Assembly: GCA_013388435.1 (NCBI GenBank)
Contig: JACAFE010000021.1
Location: 1-60,826 of the forward strand
Source of the DNA: Nitrospirota bacterium
GTDB lineage: Bacteria > Nitrospirota > Thermodesulfovibrionia > Thermodesulfovibrionales > SM23-35
DNA: 60,826 nt
Direction: 5' to 3'
The notes under the pieces are model-generated. The model searched no databases, was not told where the DNA came from, and worked only from the letters and a program-made list of their open reading frames with translations. Shown in pieces: positions 37,029 through 47,941 of the stretch (position 1 is the stretch's first letter; each line of letters begins with the position of its first letter). A program made the position numbers and the translations under genes.

Positions 37029-37494
37029 ATAATTGTCATGAAATTATCATGATTCTCCTATACTGGTAGCCCAATCGCCCGGTTTCATAAAACTCCAGAA
37101 TGTATTCAGAGGTTCCTCGTTGTTAAACAAAGTTATGCTGCTTATAGAATATTTTCTAATTATTTTGCTCCATGACAAATTGCAACAATATTTAATATAT
37201 TAAAAATTCCTCTATTTTCTCAGGAAATAAAATCAATACTTATTTGCCTTTTAAACCGCATAATTCAATGCTTTTCAGATTATGCTGGAAACTGCGATGC
37301 ATTTGGATGAAAAAAGATAAATATTGGTTAATACTGAACTTATCATTTAAAACCCTTGATATGCCTGGTTTTACAGGTTTGCTATTTTTAACTGCATTTT
37401 TAGGTTAATAAAGTTTCTGTATAAAATATATAATTTTACTTATGAGTTATGATATTATTAAAATTACTTTAATAAATAGTTTCAGGGGGTTGAA
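37029..37494. other. Noncoding 466-base leader region before metK
   Basis: No coding sequence and no recognisable SAM riboswitch. A partial island terminal sequence (reverse strand TTAACCTAAAAATGCAGTT) lies at about 37394-37412, and a small CCTG/CAGG hairpin at about 37362-37375. Confidence 0.5.
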
Positions 37495-38646
37495 ATGCTC
37501 GGGAAAAATTATTTTTTTACCTCTGAATCAGTTACAGAGGGGCATCCAGACAAAGTTGCAGACCAGATTTCTGATGCGATTCTTGATTCAATTATCTCTC
37601 AGGACCCATATGCAAGAGTTGCATGTGAGACGCTGGTTACAACCGGCCTTGCATTCGTAGCCGGAGAAATCACAACAACATGTTATGTTGAAATACCTGA
37701 TATTGTCAGGAAAACCATAAGGGATATAGGTTATACAAGAGCTAAGTACGGATTCGATTATGAAACATGTGCTGTAATTACTTCTGTTCACGGCCAGTCT
37801 CCTGATATTGCAATGGGTGTTGATATTGGCGGAGCCGGGGATCAGGGACTTATGTTTGGTTATGCATGTAATGAAACTGAAGAATTAATGCCTTTACCGA
37901 TACTTCTTGCGCATAAACTGGCAATGAAACTTGCCGAGGTTAGAAAAAATGATATTTTAAGCTATCTGCGTCCTGATGGAAAAACACAGGTTACTATTGA
38001 ATACAGAGATGGAATGCCTTTCAGGGTTGATAGTGTTGTTGTTTCAACGCAGCATAGTCCTGACGTTACATTACAGGAAATAAAAGAGGATATTATAGAA
38101 AAAGTAATCAAGCCTGTAATTAAACCAGAATTACTTGATGAAGAACATATAAAATATTTTGTGAATCCTACCGGCAGATTTGTTATTGGAGGCCCGATGG
38201 GTGATACCGGGCTTACTGGTAGAAAAATTATTGTTGACAGTTATGGAGGAGTTGGAAGTCATGGGGGAGGTTGTTTCTCTGGAAAAGACCCTTCAAAAGT
38301 TGACAGGTCAGGCTCTTATATGGCTCGTTATGTAGCAAAAAATATTGTTGCTGCAGGATTAGCTGACAGGGTGCAGGTGCAGATAGCATATGCAATAGGA
38401 GTTCCCGAACCTGTTTCAGTGCTTGCAGAAACTTATGGCACAGCGAAAATTCCAGAGGAGGAAATAACAAGAATAATTAGAAAATGTTTTCGTCTTACAC
38501 CCCAGGGTATGATTGATACTTTAAATCTTAGAAGACCTATTTATAAAAAGACTGCTGCTTACGGACATTTTGGAAGGCTTGACCCTGACTTCACATGGGA
38601 AAAAACAGATATGGCAGATACACTAAGAGCAGAGGCAAAATTATAG
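37495..38646 (+). CDS. metK: S-adenosylmethionine synthetase
   Basis: A 383-residue enzyme that makes S-adenosylmethionine from methionine and ATP. The N-terminal methionine-binding motif is [20 protein letters not shown], followed by [32 protein letters not shown] and [16 protein letters not shown]. Length is typical (380-390). CAGGGGG precedes the ATG. It is followed 51 bases later by ahcY, joining synthesis and recycling of the methyl cycle. Confidence 0.96.
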   Translation: MLGKNYFFTSESVTEGHPDKVADQISDAILDSIISQDPYARVACETLVTTGLAFVAGEITTTCYVEIPDIVRKTIRDIGYTRAKYGFDYETCAVITSVHGQSPDIAMGVDIGGAGDQGLMFGYACNETEELMPLPILLAHKLAMKLAEVRKNDILSYLRPDGKTQVTIEYRDGMPFRVDSVVVSTQHSPDVTLQEIKEDIIEKVIKPVIKPELLDEEHIKYFVNPTGRFVIGGPMGDTGLTGRKIIVDSYGGVGSHGGGCFSGKDPSKVDRSGSYMARYVAKNIVAAGLADRVQVQIAYAIGVPEPVSVLAETYGTAKIPEEEITRIIRKCFRLTPQGMIDTLNLRRPIYKKTAAYGHFGRLDPDFTWEKTDMADTLRAEAKL

Positions 38647-38652
38647 CTTTAA

Positions 38653-39957
<1,305 letters not shown>

Positions 39958-39969
39958 AGAGATTTTTTA

Positions 39970-40455
39970 ATGATAACAGCAGGTATTTTAACTCTAAGTG
40001 ACAGAGGTTCAAAAGGCGAGAGAGAAGATCAAAGCGGCGCTATAATTAAAGACATGCTAAAAATTATTGGCGCTGAGGTAAGATTTTATGACATATTGCC
40101 TGATGAAAAAGAATTAATAAAAAACAAATTAATAGAATATAGCCCTCGGGTAGATCTTATCCTTACAACCGGGGGAACAGGACTTTCTCCGCGTGATGTA
40201 ACTCCAGAAGCAACCCTTGAAGTTATTGATAGACAGGTATATGGAATTACAGAAGCAATGTTAATTGAAGGTCTCAAAAAAACGCGTAGAGCTATGCTTT
40301 CAAGAGCAGTTGCGGGTATCAGGGGCTCTTGTTTGATAATAAATCTTCCAGGAAGTCCTAAGGCGGTAAGGGAAAACCTTGAGGTTATTATTGATGTCAT
40401 ACCACATGCCATTGAAAAAATAAAAGGTGACCCTGCTGAATGTGGAAGAGCTTAA
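39970..40455 (+). CDS. mog: Molybdopterin adenylyltransferase (MogA/MoaB family)
   Basis: A 161-residue protein of the MoCF-biosynthesis fold that adenylylates molybdopterin before metal insertion. ILTLSDRGSKGEREDQSG and ILTTGGTGLSPRDVTPEAT are the family signatures; GSCLIINLPGSPKAVRENL follows. It fits with the MoaE-like protein at 47942 and points to molybdo/tungsto-enzymes in the organism. 12 bases after ahcY, so probably cotranscribed. Confidence 0.9.
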   Translation: MITAGILTLSDRGSKGEREDQSGAIIKDMLKIIGAEVRFYDILPDEKELIKNKLIEYSPRVDLILTTGGTGLSPRDVTPEATLEVIDRQVYGITEAMLIEGLKKTRRAMLSRAVAGIRGSCLIINLPGSPKAVRENLEVIIDVIPHAIEKIKGDPAECGRA

Positions 40456-40467
40456 TCATATAACAAA

Positions 40468-41190
40468 ATGAAGGACATATCTTATCCTTTAGCTTTTCTT
40501 GCAGGCATTCTCTCTTTTCTTTCTCCCTGTGTTCTACCGCTATTGCCCTCTTATGTTTCTTTTATTACAGGATTATCTTTAAAAGATTTAACAGTTCGAA
40601 AAGACAAAAGAGCTGTAATGTATATAACATCAAAAAACGCACTTGCCTTTATATTCGGTTTTTCTTTTATCTTTATAAGTCTTGGTGTGTCTTCATCAGC
40701 AATCGGAAGTCTATTATTTCAATATCTTGATTATATAAGAATTATAGGCGGAATTCTGGTAATAATATTCGGCCTATTTATTTCAGGGATACTCAGGGTT
40801 GATATGTTCATGAAAGAAAAAAAATATCATCTAAGTGGTAAACCTGCCGGATATTTCGGAACTTTTATTGTAGGTATGACATTTGCTGCGGGATGGAGCC
40901 CCTGCGTTGGACCATTTCTTGGGACAATTCTTGTTTATGCAGGGGCAAAAGGTTCCATGATTTATGGCCTGAAGCTTTTAACTGTATATTCTCTTGGGCT
41001 TGCTATACCTTTTTTTCTGTTTGCTATTGGTATAAATGTTTTTCTTACGCATTCCCCTAAGATCTTTAAATATATGCGTGTAATTACTGTAATAAGCGGA
41101 GTGGTACTCATAATATTTGGCATATTGCTTCTTGCGGATAAAATAAGAGTACTTTCAACTCTATTGCCTGATACAGTAATTAAATTCTGA
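40468..41190 (+). CDS. ccdA: Cytochrome c biogenesis protein CcdA
   Basis: A 240-residue six-helix membrane protein. The two redox cysteines are in the typical places: FLSPCVLPLLPSY in helix 1 and GWSPCVGPFLG in helix 4. It carries reducing equivalents from thioredoxin in the cytosol across the membrane to apocytochrome c or other periplasmic thiol proteins. TrxB at 5111 could serve it. It starts 12 bases after mog, with no strong ribosome site. Confidence 0.9.
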   Translation: MKDISYPLAFLAGILSFLSPCVLPLLPSYVSFITGLSLKDLTVRKDKRAVMYITSKNALAFIFGFSFIFISLGVSSSAIGSLLFQYLDYIRIIGGILVIIFGLFISGILRVDMFMKEKKYHLSGKPAGYFGTFIVGMTFAAGWSPCVGPFLGTILVYAGAKGSMIYGLKLLTVYSLGLAIPFFLFAIGINVFLTHSPKIFKYMRVITVISGVVLIIFGILLLADKIRVLSTLLPDTVIKF

Positions 41191-41318
41191 AACAAATAAG
41201 AATGAAATCAATAAGCCAGTAAGCTTTCAAGCCCGCAAGCGGGAAATCCATAAAAGACTTTGAAATGTAAACCGAAACGTTATCTGGGTAAGGGTTATAT
41301 CTACATTTTTCGGGTGAA

Positions 41319-42029
41319 TTACTTTTTGTTCAGATATTCTTTGCGTTCATTTTCATTGAATTTCTCAATAGCATATCTGAGCATTGTTCGTGGCATCTTC
41401 TGGTAATGCTCTTTAAGAAATTGTTCTTCTGTTTCTTTATCCCTTTTACCAACTTCTCGTAACATCCAGCCAACTGCTTTATGAATTAAATCATTTTTAT
41501 CTTTTATGAGAATTTCGGCGATATGCAATGTATCATGGAATTGGTTTTTTTTAATAAAAGCGAATGTTGATAATATGGCTATTCTCCTCACCCACAATGA
41601 TTCTGAAGAAGCAAGTTTATAAAGGATTGAACGTTCTTTATCAAGAAGATAATCTCCAATAATAGCAGGCGCAGAAATGTCAACAAGATCCCAGTTATTA
41701 ACATGCTTTAAGTTCTTGAGATAGAAATCATAAATTCTCTTTTTCTCATCATGTTTTGATTTCTGATAAAGGGAGCAAAGTATTATCATTCCAGTAAATC
41801 TATGTTCATGGTATTCTGAAGAAAGCAATTTTTTTATATCAGATAAAGATAGGTTGAGGTATTTTCTGGCAATCTTTCTCTGCACAGGCACTGTAATTCC
41901 GAGAAATTTGTCGCCATCAGCATATTCACCTTTGTCTGTTTTAAAGAATTTTGAAAGTATTTTTGCTTTCTCCTGATTTGCTACTTTCAACAGTTCTGCC
42001 TTTAGTTTTTTTACAGATATATCCTTCAT
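41319..42029 (-). CDS. DNA alkylation repair protein (AlkD-like HEAT-repeat glycosylase)
   Basis: A 236-residue helical repeat protein. KFLGITVPVQRKIARKYLNL, SEYHEHRFTGMIILC, NNWDLVDISAPAIIGDYL and the Asp/Trp-containing [16 protein letters not shown] match the AlkD family, which removes 3-methyladenine-type lesions without base flipping. The sequence VNNWDLVD contains the key Trp/Asp pair. Single gene, convergent with ccdA across a short gap that has only a small CCCGC/GCGGG hairpin. Confidence 0.85.
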   Translation of the reverse strand: MKDISVKKLKAELLKVANQEKAKILSKFFKTDKGEYADGDKFLGITVPVQRKIARKYLNLSLSDIKKLLSSEYHEHRFTGMIILCSLYQKSKHDEKKRIYDFYLKNLKHVNNWDLVDISAPAIIGDYLLDKERSILYKLASSESLWVRRIAILSTFAFIKKNQFHDTLHIAEILIKDKNDLIHKAVGWMLREVGKRDKETEEQFLKEHYQKMPRTMLRYAIEKFNENERKEYLNKK

Positions 42030-42057
42030 TGATTCCCTTCCTCAATATTTTAGATTC

Positions 42058-42475
42058 TTAACATAAATAATACAAACATTGCTGAAGAGCGTTTATAGCG
42101 TTTATAGCGTTATAGCGTTTATCAAATTAATGCTTCGCATTGGAAGTGAGACCCGCTTTGCGGGTCTGGAATTGAGTGCCGAAAAACGGCACTGGAAGTT
42201 AGTCGCTCTGGCGACTGGAATTTATCAAGCTGTTTTTTGCGTTATAGCGTTTATTGCGTTTATAGCGTTCATTGCGTTCATTGCGTTGTAGCGTTCGTTG
42301 CGTTATTGCGTTATAGCGTTATAGCGTTTATTGAGTTTAATTAAAACTGAACGGAGCAGGGCGTACAACAAGGCAAATAACAACCCCCTTAATCCCACTT
42401 AACAAAGGGGGAACTTAGCGAAGAGCGAAGAAACAAAGCTGAAGGCTTTAGGCTGAAGGCTGAAAAATTGTAGGC
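42058..42475. repeat. Composite repeat island I3
   Basis: Occupies most of the 627-base gap before the TPR gene. A terminal-like sequence (TTAACATAAATAATAC) is at 42058-42082. A period-9 GCGTT array runs 42089-42121, then a four-hairpin block at 42129-42227, a second GCGTT array at 42239-42333, GAACGGAGCAGGGCG (about 42350), an AACCCCCTTAATCCC/AAAGGGGG hairpin (42378-42412), and 7-mers GCGAAGA and GGCTGAA (42416-42465). The right edge lacks a clear terminal copy. Confidence 0.7.
42129..42227 (+). repeat. Four-hairpin block, copy 1
   Basis: Four stem-loops in succession: AATGC-TTC-GCATT, AGACCCGC-TTT-GCGGGTCT, GTGCCG-AAAAA-CGGCAC, AGTCGC-TCTG-GCGACT. Each is followed by TGGAAKT, with spacing 26, 26 and 23 bases. 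Three further copies lie in reverse orientation at 54754, 54932 and 56715. Confidence 0.85.
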
Positions 42476-42613
42476 GTGTTCAGCAAGATTCCCCTGATAC
42501 TTTTCAAATTCATTTTTCAGATAATAATTTGTGATAAAATAGAAAAGATTGATGTAAAATTGAGAACAAGCGATTTGCAGATAAAATTGTTGAAATCTTG
42601 CTTACGTGTTATA

Positions 42614-42642
42614 TTGACAGCTTAATCTATATATGATACTTT
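42614..42642 (+). promoter_or_regulatory. Promoter of the TPR gene
   Basis: TTGACA (42614-42619), 17-base spacer, TACTTT (42637-42642). Transcription should begin near 42649, leaving a leader of about eight bases with no ribosome site before ATG 42657. Confidence 0.5.
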
Positions 42643-42656
42643 GAATAATACATACA

Positions 42657-44927
42657 ATGTCAGATAAATCAGCGATAATAAAAGAAGCCCAAAAATATCT
42701 TGCAAGGGGTCAGATAGATAAAGCTATCTCCGAGTGGGAAAAACTTGTTAAAGAGTTTCCAGATGGTAATTCTTTCAATACCTTAGGAGATTTATATCTG
42801 AAAAAAGGATCACGCTCCACTGCTATTGAATCATTCCATAAGGCTGCCTCTTATTTCAAACAGGAAGGTTTTGCACTTAAAGCTCTGGCTTTATACAAAA
42901 AAATACTTAATATAATGCCCAATGATACAGTCGCTTTGTTTTCTCTGGGTGAACTTAATGAAGCTAAGGGTTTGATAACAGATGCAATAAAGTTCTATCT
43001 TGCCGCAGCAGACAGTCTTTCAAAGGAAGGCAAAAAAGAGAAAATTCTTGAAATATATGGCAGGATACTTTCCCTATCACCTTCAAATATTCCGTTAAGA
43101 AGTAAAGTAGCCGAAATATATGTTCGCGACGGATTATTAAACGAGGCTTCCAAACAATATCTGCAGATCGCTGCGTTATTGCTTGATAAAGGCGAAGTTG
43201 ATAAATCAATTATCTATTATCAAAAAGTGCTTGATATAGAGCCTGTTAATAAGCAGGCAATTCTTGGATTATCTGAATTGTATGAAAGGACCGGCAATTT
43301 AAATAAAGCTGTTGAATATATAAAAGAAGCTGTAAGCCTATTCCCAGATGATACAGATATTTTAATTAGAGCTACTGAAATATGCATTGTTAATAATATG
43401 TATGATGATGCGGTAGAATATCTTCAAAAAACCCTCGAGAAAGAGCCATCAAATATAAAAGCCAGAAGGCTTCTCGGTGATGTTTATAATAAAAGGGGTG
43501 AAAAAGAAAAAGCATGGAATGAATATTTGCCTGTTCTTGATGAAATGATTCTTGAGGAAAAATATGAGGATGCAATAAATCTTCTGGAATCGTTTAAAGA
43601 TATAGATCCACTTGAAACAGGAAAGCGCCTTGTCTCTCTCTACAGACAAATAGGGGAACAGGAACATGTAGCTCGCGAGCTCATTTCACTTGCCGATGTT
43701 TTTATTTTAAGGGACATGAAAAATGAAGCCATGAATTGTCTGAAGGAAGTTTTAAACATTACACCTGAAGACGAAATTATAAAATTAAGACTTATAGAAC
43801 TCGAAAAAGAAATATTAAAATCAACATTGCCTCCCGAAGTTGAAAAAACTGTTGATGAGGCAATTCTTGAGGCAGATATTTATTTAAAGTATGGACTGAA
43901 AGAAAACGCAAGAGAACTTCTTGAATCCCTCAGGGATAAAGAACCCGAGAATGTTCTTCTTCACCAGAGGCTAAAAACTCTTTATTTTGAAAATAACGAA
44001 AAAGAAAAGGCAGTCGATGAATGCTTAAAACTTTACGATATTTACAGACAAAACGGGGAACTGGATAAAAGCAATCAGATGTTAAGGGAAGCATTTGAAA
44101 TCGACCCGGATAATCCGAAACTCGCTCATATTTCTCCTGAAGAGATTTCAGAAAAAGTTCCTGAAACATCGGTTCCCGAAGGTCCTACTATTGATGATTA
44201 CAGCGAAGAACTCTCTGAAGCTTCTTTTTACGCGAGGCAGGGTCTTTTCGACGAAGCAAGAGCGATTCTTGAAAGACTTCAAAGCCTATTTCCCGATAAT
44301 GAAGAAATTAACCAGCGTCTGGCTTCTCTCGAACAGATTCCAATAACAGAAGAACCAGAGCAAATCGTTGAAAGTACAATTGAACCCAGCCCTGTTGAAG
44401 AAGTACCTGAATTACTCGATATTAACGAACCGGAATTGGATAGCGATGTCCTTGATATACTAAATGAATTCAAAAAGGGGCTGGAAAAAGAACTCGAACC
44501 TGAAGACTATGAAACTCATTACAATCTTGGTATTGCTTACAAAGAGATGGGGCTTATAGATGACGCTATTCGTGAGTTTCAGGCTTCAAAGAATGACCCA
44601 AAAAGATTTATACACTCTTCGAATATGCTTGGTGTATGCTATTTGGAAAAAGGGCTTTATTCTCTCGCGATAGACGTATTAAAAAATGCGGTGGAAAAAA
44701 TGGAAGACAGGGGAGAATCTTATTGGGCAATGAAATATGATCTTGCAATGGCATATGAAAAGAATGGAAATCTCAAGGAAGCTCTGGATTTATATACAGA
44801 GGTTTTTGGCTGGAATTCAAAATTCAGAGCAGTTTCCTCAAAGATTGATCAAGTCCGTGCATTAATGACAGCCGATAAAACTGAAAAGAAAGTTCGTGAT
44901 AGAAAGGATAGAGTTTCTTACTTATAA
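42657..44927 (+). CDS. Tetratricopeptide-repeat protein
   Basis: A 756-residue cytosolic protein made of TPR units (for example AISEWEKLVKEFPDG, ALYKKILNIMPNDTVALFSLGEL, YYQKVLDIEPVNKQAILGLSELY) in two blocks. An acidic Pro/Glu-rich linker separates them (about 570-605; EEPEQIVESTIEPSPVEEVPE). No signal peptide or catalytic domain. It should be a scaffold. It precedes the ExeA-like ATPase by two bases, so the two probably work together, perhaps in secretion or pilus assembly, although no pilin or secretin gene is in the window. Confidence 0.8.
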   Translation: MSDKSAIIKEAQKYLARGQIDKAISEWEKLVKEFPDGNSFNTLGDLYLKKGSRSTAIESFHKAASYFKQEGFALKALALYKKILNIMPNDTVALFSLGELNEAKGLITDAIKFYLAAADSLSKEGKKEKILEIYGRILSLSPSNIPLRSKVAEIYVRDGLLNEASKQYLQIAALLLDKGEVDKSIIYYQKVLDIEPVNKQAILGLSELYERTGNLNKAVEYIKEAVSLFPDDTDILIRATEICIVNNMYDDAVEYLQKTLEKEPSNIKARRLLGDVYNKRGEKEKAWNEYLPVLDEMILEEKYEDAINLLESFKDIDPLETGKRLVSLYRQIGEQEHVARELISLADVFILRDMKNEAMNCLKEVLNITPEDEIIKLRLIELEKEILKSTLPPEVEKTVDEAILEADIYLKYGLKENARELLESLRDKEPENVLLHQRLKTLYFENNEKEKAVDECLKLYDIYRQNGELDKSNQMLREAFEIDPDNPKLAHISPEEISEKVPETSVPEGPTIDDYSEELSEASFYARQGLFDEARAILERLQSLFPDNEEINQRLASLEQIPITEEPEQIVESTIEPSPVEEVPELLDINEPELDSDVLDILNEFKKGLEKELEPEDYETHYNLGIAYKEMGLIDDAIREFQASKNDPKRFIHSSNMLGVCYLEKGLYSLAIDVLKNAVEKMEDRGESYWAMKYDLAMAYEKNGNLKEALDLYTEVFGWNSKFRAVSSKIDQVRALMTADKTEKKVRDRKDRVSYL

Positions 44928-44929
44928 TT

Positions 44930-45754
44930 ATGGATTACCTTGAATATTTTGGCCTGAAAGAGCATCCATTTTCTAATGTCGTTGATAACAGGTTTTATTT
45001 TAATAGTCCCCAGCATTCTGATGCTTTAATTAAACTTAAATATGCTGTGGATACAAGAAAAGGTTTGGCAGTTGTAATAGGGCATATCGGCACAGGAAAA
45101 ACAACACTCGCGAGAAGATTTCTTGAGGAACTTGATGAAAATGAATATGAGGCTGCTTTACTGGTTGTTGTTCATTCCAGTGTGAGCTCTGAGTGGCTTT
45201 TTAAAAAATTTGCTCTCCAGCTCGGAATTAAGGAACCGAAAGATGATAAAGTCGAACTTCTAACACAAATATACCGGAGACTCTATGAGATAAATGAAGA
45301 AGGCAAAAAAGCTGTTGTAATGGTTGATGAAGTTCAGATGCTAAATTCAAAGGAGATAATGGAAGAATTCAGAGGTATCCTGAACATGGAATCTCCTGAC
45401 GGCAAAATGATAAATTTTCTTTTTTTTGGTCTTCCTGATCTCGAAAAAATTCTTGCCCTTGATGAACCTTTAAAACAGAGAGTTGCAATGAAGATTACAC
45501 TCAAGCAATTTAACGAGTCCGATACAGGTGAATATATAAAACATCGCATGAGAGTCGCAGGCTGCACTAAAGAGATATTTACACAGGAAGCTATAAAATC
45601 AATCTTTCTTTACACAAAAGGAACTCCGAGATTGATTAATGCTGTATGTGATAACGCTCTTCTTGAAGGATTCCTCGCAAAATTACCGAGAGTTGATTCT
45701 ACAACTATAAAAACAGTGGCAGTTGATCTTGGGCTAACTTCTCCTGATAGCTGA
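44930..45754 (+). CDS. ExeA/MshM-like AAA ATPase
   Basis: A 274-residue ATPase. The start MDYLEYFGLKEHPFSNVVD is the hallmark of the ExeA/GspA family; Walker A is GHIGTGKTT, Walker B is VVMVDEVQML, and sensor regions include LKQRVAMKI and TKGTPRLINAVCDNALL. ExeA-type proteins remodel peptidoglycan for secretin or pilus assembly, but this one lacks the C-terminal peptidoglycan-binding part and is a cytosolic core only. Its 3' end overlaps the convergent lipoprotein gene by 21 bases. Confidence 0.85.
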   Translation: MDYLEYFGLKEHPFSNVVDNRFYFNSPQHSDALIKLKYAVDTRKGLAVVIGHIGTGKTTLARRFLEELDENEYEAALLVVVHSSVSSEWLFKKFALQLGIKEPKDDKVELLTQIYRRLYEINEEGKKAVVMVDEVQMLNSKEIMEEFRGILNMESPDGKMINFLFFGLPDLEKILALDEPLKQRVAMKITLKQFNESDTGEYIKHRMRVAGCTKEIFTQEAIKSIFLYTKGTPRLINAVCDNALLEGFLAKLPRVDSTTIKTVAVDLGLTSPDS

Positions 45755-46363
45755 CATATCTTTCAATCTCAAAACGACCGTATATTTTGCAAATTCAATT
45801 CTTAACTTCGAAGGATACCAGAAGACACCGAAATTTTCCGGGTTTTCATAAGTAATATCCAATTCCCTACCATCATCCAGAAAGATAACTTGTTTTATCG
45901 GGAGCATAGTCTTTTTATTTATCCAAACCTGACGCTGATTGTTTAAAAGGATATAATCGTTTTGATTTTCGCTCACTTCATAATTTTTTATATCCCACCA
46001 ATAAAGACAATCTCTAAGACCATATGTGAGAATAGCTGACTTATTTTTATCAATCTGGGGGTCGCTTTTTATTACACCATCTTTTGAAGAAAGTTCAAAA
46101 ACTAAAAATCCGAAAGAATAAATTCTCATGCTCATATTACCCGAATCCGCTATGCTTACAATGCCATCCCCTTTGATTTCTGTGTCTTCTTTCTCAAAAG
46201 TAGCAGAAAAAGTTGTTTCAATTGAAGAAATGCTCTTGTAAGAAGAGAGAGCATTTTCCAGACTTTTACCCTCGTAAACAGGTATTTCAACCCGTTTTGG
46301 TGCACATGCAAAAAGCATAATCAGGATACTAAGAAAAAATAATCTCGAGGCATTCCTGTACAT
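45734..46363 (-). CDS. Outer-membrane lipoprotein of LolA/LolB-like fold (DUF4292-like)
   Basis: About 209 residues from ATG 46363, which has AGGAG upstream; a longer frame to 46420 lies inside radA and is not favoured. Lipobox LFAC with Cys20. The half-barrel pattern (SISSIETTFSATFEKEDTEIKGDGIVSI, LSSKDGVIKSDPQIDKN, WINKKTMLPIKQVIFLDDGRELDITYENPE) resembles DUF4292/LolA-like lipid-binding proteins. The start overlaps the 3' end of radA by 35 bases. Confidence 0.65.
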   Translation of the reverse strand: MYRNASRLFFLSILIMLFACAPKRVEIPVYEGKSLENALSSYKSISSIETTFSATFEKEDTEIKGDGIVSIADSGNMSMRIYSFGFLVFELSSKDGVIKSDPQIDKNKSAILTYGLRDCLYWWDIKNYEVSENQNDYILLNNQRQVWINKKTMLPIKQVIFLDDGRELDITYENPENFGVFWYPSKLRIEFAKYTVVLRLKDMSAIRRS

Positions 46364-47693
46364 TTTTAACTCCTGAAATTTGTAATCCAAAGTTTCCTTT
46401 AATCTTCTGGTGGTTTCCATATGGAATCACCGCTGTTTTAAAACCTATTTTTGATGCTTCTTTAAGGCGATTTTCTGCCTGAGACACAGCTCGTATCTCT
46501 CCAGAAAGGCCAACTTCACCAAATACGAAGAGTTCCGGGTTTACCGGCATATTTTTAAATGATGAAGTGATGGCAGTAATTATACCGAGATCAACAGAGG
46601 GTTCTAATATCTTTAATCCACCAACTACATTTACAAAAACATCCATGCCTCCGAGATGCATTCCTATTTTTTTTTCAAGAACTGCAATAAGAAGATTTAC
46701 TCTGTTAAAATCAACACCCATGGTGGTTCTGCGGGGCATACCAAAGGTTGTTTGTGTAACGAGTGATTGAATTTCAACCATCAATGTTCTTGTGCCTTCT
46801 ATTGTTGCAACAACTGTTGACCCTGATGAATTAATAGGCCGTTCGAGCAAAAAAAGTTCTGAGGGGTTTTCTACCTCAAGCAGACCTGAATCTGACATTT
46901 CGAAAATACCAATCTCATTTGCCGAACCAAAGCGGTTTTTCACTGAACGAAGCAAACGATATGAATGTCCGCTATCACCTTCAAAATACAATACAGTGTC
47001 AACAATGTGTTCAAGCACGCGGGGGCCTGCAATCGCACCCTCTTTTGTTACATGTCCTACGATAAAGACAGGAAGATCGGATTTTTTCGCAAATAACATA
47101 AGTTTTGCAGCGCATTCGCGAACCTGACTGACTGAACCCGGAGCTGACATGATTTCTTCTGTGTATATTGTCTGTATAGAATCAATAACCATTACTTTCG
47201 GTTTAAGATTAACTGCAGAATGTAAAATAGTTTCAAGGGATGTCTCTGCATGAAGTATTATATTATCAGAATTAATTGATAGCCTGTCAGCTCTTATTTT
47301 TATCTGCTCGGGTGATTCTTCGCCCGATACATATAAAACCCTGCCATGCTTTTTTGAAATTCCCGAAAGAGCCTGTATAAGCAGGGTTGATTTACCGATT
47401 CCCGGGTCTCCTCCTATTAAAATTACAGAGCCAGAGACAATACCTCCTCCTAAAACTCTGTCAAGTTCATTAACACCTGTTGTGGTTCTCTGGCCGGATT
47501 CATGTTTTACTGAACTTAAAGGTTTAGGTTCAGATTTTCCGATATGTGACACAACAGAAGAATAGCGTGATGAAATCTCTTTTTTTTCTTCAGCAAAACT
47601 ATTCCATTCACCGCAGTCAGGGCACTTTCCGAGCCACTTTGGACTCATATAACCACATGCCTGGCACTGGAAAAAAGTTTTTGCTTTTGACAT
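46329..47693 (-). CDS. radA: DNA repair protein RadA
   Basis: A 454-residue RecA-related helicase that helps branch migration in recombination. N-terminal zinc finger CQACGYMSPKWLGKCPDC (Cys10, 13, 24, 27), Walker A GGDPGIGKST near residue 92, the RadA signature SVKNRFGSANEIG, and a C-terminal Lon-like domain (GLSGEIRAVSQAENRLKEA). Length is typical. It is followed by the overlapping lipoprotein gene and preceded by a 61-residue gene 15 bases upstream. Confidence 0.95.
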   Translation of the reverse strand: MSKAKTFFQCQACGYMSPKWLGKCPDCGEWNSFAEEKKEISSRYSSVVSHIGKSEPKPLSSVKHESGQRTTTGVNELDRVLGGGIVSGSVILIGGDPGIGKSTLLIQALSGISKKHGRVLYVSGEESPEQIKIRADRLSINSDNIILHAETSLETILHSAVNLKPKVMVIDSIQTIYTEEIMSAPGSVSQVRECAAKLMLFAKKSDLPVFIVGHVTKEGAIAGPRVLEHIVDTVLYFEGDSGHSYRLLRSVKNRFGSANEIGIFEMSDSGLLEVENPSELFLLERPINSSGSTVVATIEGTRTLMVEIQSLVTQTTFGMPRRTTMGVDFNRVNLLIAVLEKKIGMHLGGMDVFVNVVGGLKILEPSVDLGIITAITSSFKNMPVNPELFVFGEVGLSGEIRAVSQAENRLKEASKIGFKTAVIPYGNHQKIKGNFGLQISGVKNVQECLEIIFS

Positions 47694-47708
47694 TTAAGTA
47701 TTTAAAAA

Positions 47709-47894
47709 TTATTCCTCAACCATATAATCTTTTAATTTCTCCTGCAAAGAATCAGGCCAGTCATCTTCAAACAAAAACGCATTCATTTCTTCTTTAGTAA
47801 ATGTTTTTACAATATCTGCAGGCAGGCTCCTCAATGCCTGAAGTCTTTCATCTGCGGGTTTTCTAACATCGGATTTGGATTCTTTATTTTCCAT
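47709..47894 (-). CDS. Small hypothetical protein
   Basis: A 61-residue acidic protein (VRKPADERLQALRSLPADI, FLFEDDWPDSLQEKLKDYM) with AAGGAG correctly placed before the ATG. It lies 15 bases upstream of radA on the same strand, so it is probably cotranscribed. No recognised domain. The helical pattern and charge suggest a small soluble partner protein. Confidence 0.5.
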   Translation of the reverse strand: MENKESKSDVRKPADERLQALRSLPADIVKTFTKEEMNAFLFEDDWPDSLQEKLKDYMVEE

Positions 47895-47941
47895 TGATTT
47901 CTCCTTGTCTTAATTTCATTTCTATATTATAAATATTCTTA

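Noticed and set aside
37029-37494. SAM riboswitch before metK
   Set aside because: None of the conserved SAM-I, SAM-II or SAM-IV core sequences could be recognised.
42129-42227. CRISPR or integron attC array from the TGGAA-linked hairpins
   Set aside because: Linkers are only about nine bases, spacers are palindromes identical in all copies, and no cas or integrase gene is present.
42079-42291. Open frame with AFIAFIAFIAFIAL tail
   Set aside because: It is the translation of the 9-base GCGTT repeat and the hairpin block; no ribosome site and the same text appears in other islands in other frames.
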